DNA of 64,000 bases, taken from positions 23,104,501 through 23,168,500 of the forward strand of contig NC_090295.1 in NCBI RefSeq assembly GCF_037392515.1, written 5' to 3'. The notes beneath the pieces were generated by a model. It ran no database searches. It had not been told where the DNA came from and saw only the letters and a list, made by a program, of their open reading frames with translations. The position numbers were made by a program, and so were the translations under genes. The DNA comes from Haliotis asinina. Its lineage: Eukaryota > Mollusca > Gastropoda > Lepetellida > Haliotidae. This document shows positions 1 through 13,100 of the stretch, piece after piece (within the stretch, counting starts at the first letter, position 1; every line of letters begins with the position of its first letter).

Positions 1-3000
1 TACGTAGGTGATACCAAGTCCTACGTAGGAGATACCAAGTCCTACGTAGGTGATACCAAGCACTACGTAGGTGATAAGTCCTTTGTTTGTGATAATAAGT
101 CCTACGTAGGAGATACCAAGTACTACGTAGGTGATAGCAAGTTCTACGTAGGAAATACCAAGTACTACGTAGGTGATAAGTCCTAGGTTGGTGATAATAA
201 GTTCTACGTAGGTGATACCAAGTCCTACAAAGGAGATACCAAGTACTACGTAGGTGATACCAAGTCCTACATAGGTGATAAGTCCTATGTTGGTGATACT
301 AAGTCCTACGTAGGTCATACCAAGTACTACGTAGGTGATACCAAGTCCTACGTAGGTGATACCAAGTCCCACGTAGGAGATAGCAAGTACTACGTAGGTG
401 ATAAGTCCTAGGTTGGTGAAAATTCCTAGGTTGGTGATAATAAGTCCTAAGTAGGAGATAACAAGAACTACGTAGGTGATACCAAGTCCTACATAGGTGA
501 TAAGTCCTATGTTGGTGATACTAAGTCCTATGTAGGTGACACCAAGTACTACGTATGTGATACCAAGTACTACATAGGTGATAAGTCCTAGGTTGGTGAT
601 AATAAGTCCTACGTAGGAGACACCAAGTACTACGTAGGAGATACCAAGTACTACGTATGTGATACCAAGTACTACGTAGGTGATAAGTCCTAGGTTGGTG
701 ATAATAAGTCCCACGTAGCAGATACCAAGTCCTACGTAGGTGATACCAAGTCCTACGTAGGAGATACCAAGTACTACGTAGGTGATAAGTCCTAGGTTAG
801 TGATAGTAAGTCCCACGTAGCAGATACCAAGTCCTACGTAGGTGATACCAAGTCCTACGTAGGAGACAGCAAGTACTACGTAGGTGATAAGTCCTACGTA
901 GGAGATACCAAGTACTACGTAGGTGATACCAAGTCCTACGTAGGAGTCACCAAGTACTACGTAGGTGACACCAAGTCCTACATAGCAGATAGCAAGTACT
1001 ACGTAGGTGATACCAAGTCCTACGTAGGAGATACCAAGTACTGCGTAGGTGATAAGTCCTAGGTTGGTGCAATAAATCCTACTTAGGACATACCAAGTAC
1101 TACGTAAGTGACTCCAAGTACTACGTAGGAGATACCAAGTACTACGTAGAAGACACCAAGTACTACGTAGGTGATATGTCCTACGTTGGTGACAAGTCCT
1201 ACGTAGGAGATACCAAGTACTACGTAGGTGACACCAAGTACTACGTAGGTGACACCAAGTCCTACATAGGAGATACAAAGTCCTACGTAGCAGATACCAA
1301 GTACTAAGTAGGTTATACCAAGTCCTACGTAGGAGACACAAAGTACTACGTAGGTGATACCAAGTACTACGTAGGTGATAGGAAGTCCTACGTAGGTGAC
1401 ACCAAGTCCTATGTAGGAGATACCAAGTACTTCGTAGGTGATAAGTCCTAGGTTGGTCATAATAAGTCCTACGTAGGAGACACCAAGTACTACGTAGGTG
1501 ATACGAAGTACTACGTAGGAAATACCAAGTATTACGTAGGAGATACCAAGTACTACGTAGGTGATAAGTCCTAGGTTGGTGATAATAAGTCCTACGTAGG
1601 AGATACCAAGTACTACGTAGGTGATACCAAGTACTACGTAGGTGACACCAAGTACTACGTAGGTGATAATAAGTCGTACGTAGGTGATAATAGGTCCTAC
1701 GTAGGTGATACCAAGTCCAACGTAGGAGATACCACGTCCTACGTAGGTGATACCAAGTACTACGAATGTGATACCAAGTACTACGTAGGTGATAAGTCCT
1801 AGGTTGGTAATAAAAGTCTTATGTAGGAGATACCAAGTACTACGTAGGTGATACGAAGTACTACAGAGGTGATACCAAGTCCAACGTAGAAATTACCAAG
1901 TACTACGTAGGTGATACCAAGTCCTACGTAGAATATACCTAGTACTACGTAGGTGATAAGTCCTATGTTGGTAATAATAAGTCCTACGTAGAAGATACCA
2001 AGTACTACGTAGGTGATGGCAAGTGCTACGTGGGTGATACCAAGCCCTACGTAGCAGATGCGAAGTACTAAGTAGGTGATACCAAGTCCAACGTACGAGA
2101 TACCAATTACTACGTAGGTGATACCAAGTCCTAGGTTGAGGATAAGTCCTACGTAGGAGATACTAAGTCCCACGTAGCTGAAACCAAGTACTACGTAGGT
2201 GATACCATGTCCTACGTAGGAGATGCCAAGTACTACGTGGGGCAAAAGTCCTAGGTTGGTGATAACAAATCCTACGTAGGTGATAATAGGTCCCACGTAG
2301 GTGATACCAAGTCCTACGTAGGAGATACGAATTCCTACAAAGGACAAACCAAGTACTACGTAGGTGATACCAAGTCCAACGAAGGAGATACCAAGTACTA
2401 CGTAGGTAATCGGAAGTCCTCCGTAGGTGATAAGTCCTATGTTGGTGATTATAAGTCCTATGTAGGTGATACCAAGTACTACGTAGGTGATAGGAAGTCC
2501 TACGTAGGTGATACCAAGTCCTACGTAGGAGATACCAAGTACTACGTAGGTGATAAGTCCTAGGTTGGTCATAATTAGTCCTACGCAGGAGATACCAAGT
2601 ACTACGTAGGTGATGCCAAGTCCTACGTAGGAGATACCAAGTACTATGTACGTGAGACCAAGTACTACGTAGGAGATACCAAGTAATACGTAGGAGATAC
2701 CAAGTACTACGTAGGTGATAAGTCCTAGGTTGGTGATAACAAGTCCTACGTAGTTGATACAAAGTCCTACATGGGAGACACCAAGTACTACGTAGGTGAC
2801 AACAAGTACTACGTAGGTGATACCAAGTCCTACGTAGGTGATACCAAGTACTACGTAGGTGATAAGTCGTAGGTTGGTGATAATAAGTCCTTCGTAGGTG
2901 ATGCCAAGTCCAACGAAGGAGACACCAAGTCCTACGTAGGTAATACCAAGTATTATGTAGGTGATGAGTCCTAGGTTGGTGACAATAAGTCCTACGTAGG

Positions 3001-3239
3001 AGATACCAAGTACTACGTCCGTGATACCAAGTACTACGTTGGTGATACCAAGTCCTACGTAGGAGATACCAAGTACTACGTAGGTGACACCAAGTACTAC
3101 GTAGGTGATACCAAGTACTACGTAGGTGATAAGTCCTAGGTTGGTGATAATAAGTCCTACGTAGGTGAAAATAGGTCCTACGTAGGTGACACCAAGTCCT
3201 ACGTAGGAGATACCAAGTCCTACGTAGGAGATACCAAGT

Positions 3240-5417
3240 ACTACGTAGGTGATACCAAGTACTACGAATGTGATACCAAGTACTACGAATGTTATACCAA
3301 GTACTACGTAGGTGATAAGTACTAGGTTGGTAATAAAAGTCTTTCGTAGGAGATACCAAGTACTACGTAGGTGATACGAAGTACTACGTAGGTGATACCA
3401 AGTCCTACGTGGAAATTACCAAGTACTACGTAGGTGATACCAAGTCCTACGTAGGATATACCTAGTACTACGTAGGTGATAAGTCCTATGTTGGTAATAG
3501 TAAGTCGTACGTAGAACATACCAAGTAGTACGTAGGTGATAGCAAGTCCTACGTGGGTGATACCAAGTCCTACGTAGCAGATACCAAGTACTAAGTAGGT
3601 GATACCAAGTCCTACGTAGGAGATACCAATTACTACGTAGGTGATACCAAGTACTACGTAGGTGATAAGTCCTAGGCTGGTGATTATAAGTAATACGTAG
3701 GAGATGCCAAGTACTACGTAGAAGATACCAAGTACTACGTAGGTGATAATTCCTAGGTTGGTGATAATAAGGCCAACGTAGGAGATACCAAGTACTACGT
3801 AGGTGATGCCAAGTCCTACGTAGTTGATGCCAAGTCCTACATGGGAGACACCAAGTACTACGTAGGTGATAACAAGTACTACGTAGGTGATACCAAGTCC
3901 TTCGTAGGTGACACCAAGTACTATGTAGGTGATAAGTCCCACGTAGCTGATAACAAGTACTACGTAGGTGATACCAAGTCCTACGTAGGTAAAACCCAGG
4001 TACTACGTAGGTGATAGGAAGTCCTACGTAGGTGATACGAAGTCCCACGTAGGAGATAGCAAGTACTGCGTAGGTGATACCAAGTCCTACGTAGGAGATA
4101 CCAAGTACTACGTAGGTGATACCAAGTACTACGTATGTGATACCAAGTACTACGTAGGTGATGAGTCCTAGGTTGGTGATACCAAGTCCTACGTAGGAGT
4201 TACCAAGTACTACGTAGGTGATACCAAGTCCTACGTAGGATATACTAAGTATGACGTTGGTGATAAGTCCTATGTTGTTGATAATAAGTCCTACGTAGGA
4301 GATACCAAGTCCTACGTATTAGATACCAAGTACTACGTAGGTGATACCAAGTACTACGAATGTGATACCAAGTACTACGAATGTGATACCAAGTACTACG
4401 TAGGTGATAAGTACTAGGTTGGTAATAAAAGTCTTTCGTAGGAGATACCAAGTACTACGTAGGTGATACGAAGTACTACGTAGGTGATACCAAGTCCTAC
4501 GTGGAAATTACCAAGTACTACGTAGGTGATACCAAGTCCTACGTAGGATATACCTAGTACTACGTAGGTGATAAGTCCTATGTTGGTAATAGTAAGTCGT
4601 ACGTAGAACATACCAAGTAGTACGTAGGTGATAGCAAGTCCTACGTGGGTGATACCAAGTCCTACGTAGCAGATACCAAGTACTAAGTAGGTGATACCAA
4701 GTCCTACGTAGGAGATACCAATTACTACGTAGGTGATACCAAGTACTACGTAGGTGATAAGTCCTAGGCTGGTGATTATAAGTAATACGTAGGAGATGCC
4801 AAGTACTACGTAGAAGATACCAAGTACTACGTAGGTGATAATTCCTAGGTTGGTGATAATAAGGCCAACGTAGGAGATACCAAGTACTACGTAGGTGATG
4901 CCAAGTCCTACGTAGTTGATGCCAAGTCCTACATGGGAGACACCAAGTACTACGTAGGTGATAACAAGTACTACGTAGGTGATACCAAGTCCTTCGTAGG
5001 TGACACCAAGTACTATGTAGGTGATAAGTCCCACGTAGCTGATAACAAGTACTACGTAGGTGATACCAAGTCCTACGTAGGTAAAACCCAGGTACTACGT
5101 AGGTGATAGGAAGTCCTACGTAGGTGATACGAAGTCCCACGTAGGAGATAGCAAGTACTACGTAGGTGATACCAAGTCCTACGTAGGAGATACCAAGTAC
5201 TACGTAGGTGATACCAAGTACTACGTATGTGATACCAAGTACTACGTAGGTGATGAGTCCTAGGTTGGTGATACCAAGTCCTACGTAGGAGTTACCAAGT
5301 ACTACGTAGGTGATACCAAGTCCTACGTAGGATATACTAAGTATGACGTTGGTGATAAGTCCTATGTTGTTGATAATAAGTCCTACGTAGGAGATACCAA
5401 GTCCTACGTATTAGATG
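3240..5417. repeat. 1,092-bp tandem duplication in the satellite
   Basis: Two adjacent copies, about 3,240-4,331 and 4,332-5,417, are offset by 1,092 bp, which is exactly 52 units of 21 bp. They share every private variant I compared, such as TAATAAAAGTCTTTCG and CCCAGGTACTACG. The one clear difference I found is TGCG at 4,068 against TACG at 5,160. This is a recent duplication, or an assembly duplicate. Confidence 0.85.
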
Positions 5418-8400
5418 CCAAGTAATACGTAGGTGATACTAAGTCCTACATAGGTGATGAGTCCTATGTTGTGATAATAAGTCCTACGGAGGTGATACCA
5501 AGTACTACGTAGGTGATAGGAAGTCCTACGTAGGTGATGCCAAGTCCTACGTAGGATAGGCCAAGTACTACGTAGGTCATAAGTCCTAGGTTGGTGATAT
5601 CAAGTCCTAGATAGGTGATACCAAGTCCTACGTAGTTGATACCAAGTACTACGTAGGTGATACCAAGTACTACGTAGGTGATTAGTCCTAGGTTGGTGAT
5701 AGTAAGTCCTACGTAGGAGATAAGAAGTACTACATAGGTGATACCAAGTCCTACATAGGTGATAAGTCCTATGTTGGTGATAATAAGTACTACGTAGGTA
5801 ATACCAAGTACTACGTAGGTGATAGGAAGTCCTACGTAGGTGATACGAAGTCCCACGTAGGAGATAGCAAGTACTACGTAGGTGATAAGTCCTAGGTTGG
5901 TGATAGTAAGTCCTACGTAGGAGATATCAAGTCCTATGTAGGTGATAGCAAGTCCTATGTAGGTGATACCAAGTACTACGTATCTGATACCAAGTACTAC
6001 ATAGGTGATATGTCCTACGTTGGAGATAACAAGTACTACGTAGGTGATACCAAGTCCTACGTAGGACATACTAAGTACTACGTATGTGACACCAAGTACT
6101 ACGTAGGTGATAAGTCCTAGTTTGGTGATAATAAGTCCTACGTAGGAGATACCAAGTACTACGTAGGTGATAGCAAGCCATACGTAGGTGATACCAAGTC
6201 CTACGTAGGAGAAATCAAGTACTGCGTAGGTGATGAGTCCTAGGTTGGTGATAATAAGTCCTACGTAGGAGAAACCAAGTCCTACGTACGTGATACCAAG
6301 TACTATGTAGGAGGTACGAAGGACTACGTAGGTGATGAGTCCTACGTTAGTGACAACAAGTCCTACGTAGGAGAAACCAAGTCCTACGTAGGTGATACCA
6401 AGTCCTACGTAGGTGATACGAAGTACTACGTAGGTGATAAGTCCTAGGCTGGTGACAATGAGTCCTACGTTGGAGATAACAAGTACTACGTAGGTGATAG
6501 CAAGTCCTACGTAGGTGATAAATCCTCTGTTGGTGATAATAAGTCCTATGTAGGTGATGCCAAGTACTACGTAGGAGATACCAAGTCCTACGTAGTTGAT
6601 GCAATGTACTACGTAGGTCATAAGTCCTAGGTTGGTGATGATGAGTCCTACGTAGGAGATAACAAGTACTACGTAGGTGATAGGAAGTCCTACGTAGGTG
6701 ATACCAAGTCCCACGTAGGAGACAGCAAGTACTACGTGGGTGATTAGTCCAGCGTAGGAGATAGCAAGTACTACGTAGGTGATACCAAGTCCTACGTAGG
6801 AGTTACTAAGTACTACGTAGGTGATTACTCCTACGTAGGAGATACCAAGTACTACGTAGGTGATACCAAGTACTACGTAGGTCATGGTAAGTACTACGTA
6901 GGTGACAAGTCCTACGTAGGTGATACCAAGTCCTACGTAGGAGATGCCAAGTACTGCGTAGGTCATAAGTCCTAGGCTGGTGTAATAAATCCTACTTTGG
7001 ACATACCAAGTATTACGTAAGTGACACCAAGTACTACGTAGGAGATACCAAGTACTACGTAGAAGATACCAAGTACTACGTAGGTGATAAGTCCTAGGTT
7101 GCTGATAACAAGTCCTACGTAGGACATAAGAAGTACTACATAGGTGATACCAAGTCCTACATAGGTAAAATCCTATGTTGGTGATAATAAGTCCTATGTA
7201 GGTGATACCAAGTACTACGTAGGTGATAGGAAGTCCTACGTAGGTGATGCCAAGTCCTACGTAGGAGATACCAAGTACTACGTAGGTGATAAGTCCTAGG
7301 TTGTTCATAATAAGTCCTACGTAGGAGATACCAAGTACTACGTACGTGATACCAAGTACTACGTAGGAGATACCAAGTACTACGTAGGTGATACCAAGTG
7401 CTACGTAGGTGATGCCAAGTACTACGTAGGTAAAAAGTCCTAGGTTGGTGCAATAAATCCTCCTTACTACATACCAAGTACTACGTAAGTGACACCAAGT
7501 ACTACGTAGGAGATACCAAGTACTACGTAGAAGATACCAAGTACTATGTAGGTGATAAGTCCTAGGTTCGTGATAAGTCCTACGTAGAAGATACCAAGTA
7601 CTACGTAGTTGATACCAAGTACTACGTAGGTGACACCAAGTCCTACGTAGGAGATACCAAGTCCTACGTAGCAGATACCAAGTTCTAAGTAGGTTATACC
7701 AAGTCCTACGTAGGAAATACCAAGTACTACGTAGGTGATGCCAAGTACTACGTAGGTGATAAGTCCTAGGCTGGTGACAATAAGTCCTACGTAGGAGATA
7801 AGAAGTAGTACGTAGGTGATACCAAGTCCTACATAGGTGATACCAAGCCCTACGTAGTTGATACCAAATACTACGTAGGTGATACCAAGTACTACGTAGG
7901 TGATAAGTCGTAGGTTGGTCATAATAAGTCCTATGTAGGAGATACCAAGTACTACGTAGGTGATTCGAAGTACTACGTAGGAAATACCAAGTACTACGTA
8001 GGAGATAACAAGTACTACGTAGGTGATAAGTCGTAGGTTGGTGACAACAAGTACTTCGTAGGTGATGCCAAGTCCAACGTAGGAAATACCAAGTCCTACG
8101 TAGGTGATAAGTCCTAGGTTGGTGATAATGAGTCCTACGTAGGAGATACCAAGTACTACGTAGGTGATACCAAGTACTACGTTGGTGATACCAAGTCCTA
8201 CGTAGGAGGTAACAAGTACTACGTAGGTGATGCCATGTACTACGTAGGTGATGCCAAGCACTACGTAGGTGATACCAAGTACTACGTAGGTGATAAGTCC
8301 TAGGTTGGGGATAATAAGTCCTATGTAGGTGACAATAGGTCCTACGTAGGTGATACGAAGTCCTACGTAGGAGATTCCAAGTAATATATTGGAGATACCA

Positions 8401-9409
8401 AGTCCTACGTAGGAGATATGAAGACTACGTAGTTGATACCAAGTACTACGAATGTGATACCAAGTACTACGTAGGTGATAAGTCCTAGGTTGGTAATGAA
8501 AGTCTTACGTAGGAGATACCAAGTACTACGTAGGTGATACGAAGTACTACGTAGGTGATACCAAGTCCTACGTAGAAATTTCCAAGTACTACGTAGGTGA
8601 TACCAAGTCCTACGTAGGATATACCTAGTACTACGTAGGTGATAAGTCCTATGTTGGTGATAATAAGTCCTACGTAGAAGATTCCAAGTACTACGTACGT
8701 GATAGCAAGTCCTACGTAGGTGATACCAAGTCCTACGTAGCAGATACCAAGTACTAAGTAGGTAATACCAAGTCCTACGTAGGAGATACCAATTGCTACT
8801 TAGGTGATACCAAGTACTACGTAGGTGATAAGTCCTATGCTGGTGATAATAAGTCCTACGTAGGAGATGCCAAGTAGTACGTAGAAGATACCAAGTACTA
8901 CGTAGGTGATAAGTCCTAGGTTGGTGATAATAAGTCCTACGTGGGAGATACCAAGTACTGCGTAGGTGACACCAAGTACTACGTAGGTGATACCAAGTCC
9001 TACGTAGGAGATACCAAGTCCTACGTAGCAGATACCAAGCACTACGTAGGTGATACCAAGTCCTACGTAGGACATACCAAGTACTGCGTAGGTGATACCA
9101 AGTACTACGTAGGTTGTAAGTCCCAGGTTGGTCATAATAAGTCCAACGTAGGAGATGCTAAGTACTACGTAGGATATACCAAGTACTACGTAGGTGATAC
9201 CAAGTGCTAGGTTTGAGACAAGTCCTACGTAGTAGATACCAAGTCCCACGTAACTCATGCCAAGTACTACGTAGGTGACACGAAGTCCTACGTAGAAGAT
9301 ACCAAGTACTACGTAGGTGATGCCAAGTACTACGTAGGTGATGCCAAGTCCTAAGTAGGAGATACCAAGTCCTACGTAGCAGATACCAAATACTGAGAAG
9401 GTTATACCA

Positions 9410-10105
9410 AGTCCTACGTAGGAGACACCAAGTACTACGTAGGTGATAAGTCCTAGGCTGGTGATAATAAGTCCTACGTAGGAGATAAGAAGTAGTACGT
9501 AGGTGATACCAAGTCCTACATAGGTGATACCAAGTCCTACGTAGTTGATGCCAAATACTACGTAGGTGATACCAAGTACTACGTAGGTGATAAGTGCTAG
9601 GTTGGTGATAATAAGTCCTACGTAGGAGATAAAAAGTGCTACGTAGGTGATACCAAGTCCAACATAGGTAATAAGTCCTATGTAGGTGATACCAAGTCCT
9701 ACGTAGGTGATACCAAGTCCTACGTAGGTAATGCCAAGTCCTACGTAGGTGATACCAAGTCCTACGTAGGAGACACCAAGTACTACGTAGGTGATAAGTC
9801 CTAGGCTGGTGATAATAAGTCCTACGTAGGAGATAAGAAGTAGTACGTAGGTGATACCAAGTCCTACATAGGTGATACCAAGTCCTACGTAGTTGATGCC
9901 AAATACTACGTAGGTGATACCAAGTACTACGTAGGTGATAAGTGCTAGGTTGGTGATAATAAGTCCTACGTAGGAGATAAAAAGTGCTACGTAGGTGATA
10001 CCAAGTCCAACATAGGTAATAAGTCCTATGTAGGTGATACCAAGTCCTACGTAGGTGATACCAAGTCCTACGTAGGTAATGCCAAGTCCTACGTAGGTGA
10101 TACCA
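9410..10105. repeat. 348-bp tandem duplication in the satellite
   Basis: Two adjacent copies start near 9,410 and 9,758 with an offset of 348 bp, which fits 14 units of 21 bp plus 3 of 18 bp. They share rare variants such as GATAAGAAGTAGTACG, GATAAAAAGTGCTACG and TCCAACATAGGTAATAAG. The duplicate carries the same reading frame twice on the minus strand, which only shows that the offset is a multiple of three. Confidence 0.8.
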
Positions 10106-13100
10106 AGTCCTACGTAGGAGATACCAAGTACTACGTAGGTGATTAGTCCTAGGTTGGTCATAATAAGTCCTACGTATTAGATACCAAGTACTACGTAGGT
10201 GATACGAAGTACTATGTAGGAAATACCAAGTATGACGTAGGAGATAACAAGTACTACGTAGGTGATAAGTCGTAGGTTAGTGATAACAAGTCCTTCGTAG
10301 GTGATGCCAAGTACAACGTAGGAGATACCAAGTCCTACGTAGGTGATAAGTCCTAGGTTGGTGATAATGAGTCCTACGTAGGAGATACCAAGTACTACGT
10401 GGGTGATACCAAGTACTACGTTGGTGATACCAAGTCCTACGTAGGAGATACCAAGTAGTACGTAGGTGATACCAAGCACTACGTAGGTGATCCCAAGTAC
10501 TACGTAGGTGATAAGTCCTAGGTTGGTGATTATAAGTCCTACGTAGGTGACAATAGGTCCTACGTAGGTGATGCGAAGTCCTACGTAGGAGACACCAAGT
10601 AATACGTAGGAGATACCAAGTCCTACGTAGGAGATATGAAGTACTGCGTAGTTGATACCAAGAACTACGAATGTGATACCAAGTACTACGTAGGTGATAA
10701 GTCCTAGGTTGGTAATGAAAGTCTTACGTAGGAGATACCAAGTACTACGTAGGTGATACGAAGTACTACGTAGGTGATACCAAGTCCTACGTAGAAATTT
10801 CCAAGTACTACGTAGGTGATACCAAGTCCTACGTAGGATATACCTAGTACTACGTAGGTGATAAGTCCTATGTTGGTGATAATAAGTCCTACCTAGAAGA
10901 TACCAAGTACTACGTAGGTGATAGCAAGTCCTACGTAGGTGATACCAAGTCCTACGTAGGAGACACCAATTGCTACGTAGGTGATACCAAGTAGTACGTA
11001 GGTGATAAGTCCTATGCTGGTGATAATAAGTCCTATGCTGGTGATAATAAGTCCTACGTAGGATATGTCAAGTAATACGTAGAAGATACCAAGTACTACG
11101 TAGGTGATAATTCCTAGGTTGGTGAAAATAAGTCCTACGTAGGAGATACCAAGTACTACGTAGGTGATACCAAGTACTACGTAGGTGATTCCAAGTCCTA
11201 CGTAGGACATACCAAGTACTACGTAGGTGATACCAAGTACTACGTAGGTTATTAGTCCCAGGATGGTCATAATAAGTCCTACGTAGGAGATGCTAAGTAC
11301 TACGTAGGATATACCAAGTACTACGTAGGTGATTCCAAGTGCTAGGTTGGAGATAAGTCCTACGTAGGAGATACCAAGTCCCACGTAGCTGATACCAAGT
11401 ACTACGTAGGTGATACGAAGTCCTACGTAGGAGATACCAAGTACTACGTAGGTCATAAGTCCTAGGTTAGTGAAAAGAAGTCCTACGCAGGAGACACCAA
11501 GTACTACGTAGCTGATACCAAGTACTACGTAGGAGATACCAAGTACTACGTAGCTGATACCAAGTACTAAGTAGGTGAAACAAAGTCCTACGTAGGAGAT
11601 ACCAAGTACTCTGTAGGTCATAAGTCGTAGGTTGGTGATAATAAGTCCTACGTAGGAGATACCAAGTACTACGTAGGTGATACCAAGTACTTCGTAGGAG
11701 ATACCAAGTACTACTTAGCTGATACCAAGTACTACGTAGGTAGTACAAGGTACTACATAGGAGATACCAAGTACTACGTAGGTGATAATTCCTAGGTTGG
11801 TGATAACAAGTACTACGTAGGTAATACCAAGTCTCACGTAGGACACACCAAGTACTACGTAGGAGATACCAAGTACTACGTAGGTGATACCAAGTACTAC
11901 GTAGGTGATAGCAAGTCCTACGTAGGGGATTCCAAGTCCTACGTAGCAGACACCAAGTACTAAGTAGGTTGTACCAAGTCCTACTTAGGTCCTATGTCCT
12001 AGGTTGGTTGTAATAATAAGTCCTACGTAGGAGATACCAAGTACTACGTAGGTGATACCAAGTACTACGTAGGAGATACCAAGTACTATGTAGGTCATAC
12101 CAAGTACTACGTAGGTGATACAAAGTACTACGTAGGAGATACCAAGTACTTTTTGGGTGATACCAAGTCCTACCTAGGAGATACCAAGTACTACGTAGTT
12201 GATTCAAAGTACTACGTAGGTGATAAGTCCTGGGTTCGTGACAATAAGTCCTACGTAAGAGAAAAGAAGTACTACGTAGGTGAGACCAAGTACGACATAG
12301 GTGATTAGTCCTATCTTGGTGATAATGAGTCCTACGTAGGTGATACCAAGTACTACGTAGGTGATACGAAGTCTTACGTAGGTGATACCAAGTCCTACGT
12401 AGGAGATTCCAAGTACTACGTAGGTGATACGTCCTAGGTTGGTGATAGTAAGTCGTACGTAGGAGATAAGAAGTACTACGTAGGTAAAACCAAGTCCTAC
12501 ATAGGTGATTAGTCCCATGTTGGTGATAATAAGTCCTATGTAGGTGATACCAAGTACTACGTAGGTGATGGGAAGTCATACGTATGTGATACCAAGTCCT
12601 ACGTAGGAGATACCAAGCACTACGTAGGTGATAAGTCCTAGCTTCGTCATAATAAGTCCTTCGTAGGAGATACCAAGTACTACGTAGGTGATACGAAGTA
12701 CTACGTAGGAAATACCAAGTATTACGTAGGAGATAACAAGCCCTACATAGGTGATAAGTCCAATGTTGGTGATAATAAGTCCTATGTAGGTGATACCAAG
12801 TACTACGCAGGTGACAGCAAGTCCTACGTAGGTGATACCAAGTCCTGCGTAGGACATACCAAGTACTACGTTGGTGACACCAAGTCGTACGTAGTTGATA
12901 CCAAGTCCTAAGTAGGAGTTACCAAGTACTACGTAGGTGATACCAAGTACTACGTAGGATGTACCAAGTACTACGTTGGTGATAAGTGCTATGTTGTTGA
13001 TAATAAGACCTACGAAGGAGACACCAAGTCCTACGTAGGTGATACCAAGTAATACGTAGCTGATACCAATTCCTACATAGGTGGTAGGTCCTATGTTGGT

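Noticed and set aside
5464-7308. 614-codon minus-strand open frame of ITYVVLG repeats as a silk-like or membrane protein gene
   Set aside because: It consists only of satellite units, another minus frame is also open, no splice or promoter signals stand out, and the frame is open only because unit lengths are multiples of three.
8941-9210. Plus-strand GDTKSYV repeat frame as a protein
   Set aside because: It is the same satellite read on the other strand and ends at a TAG built into a common unit variant.
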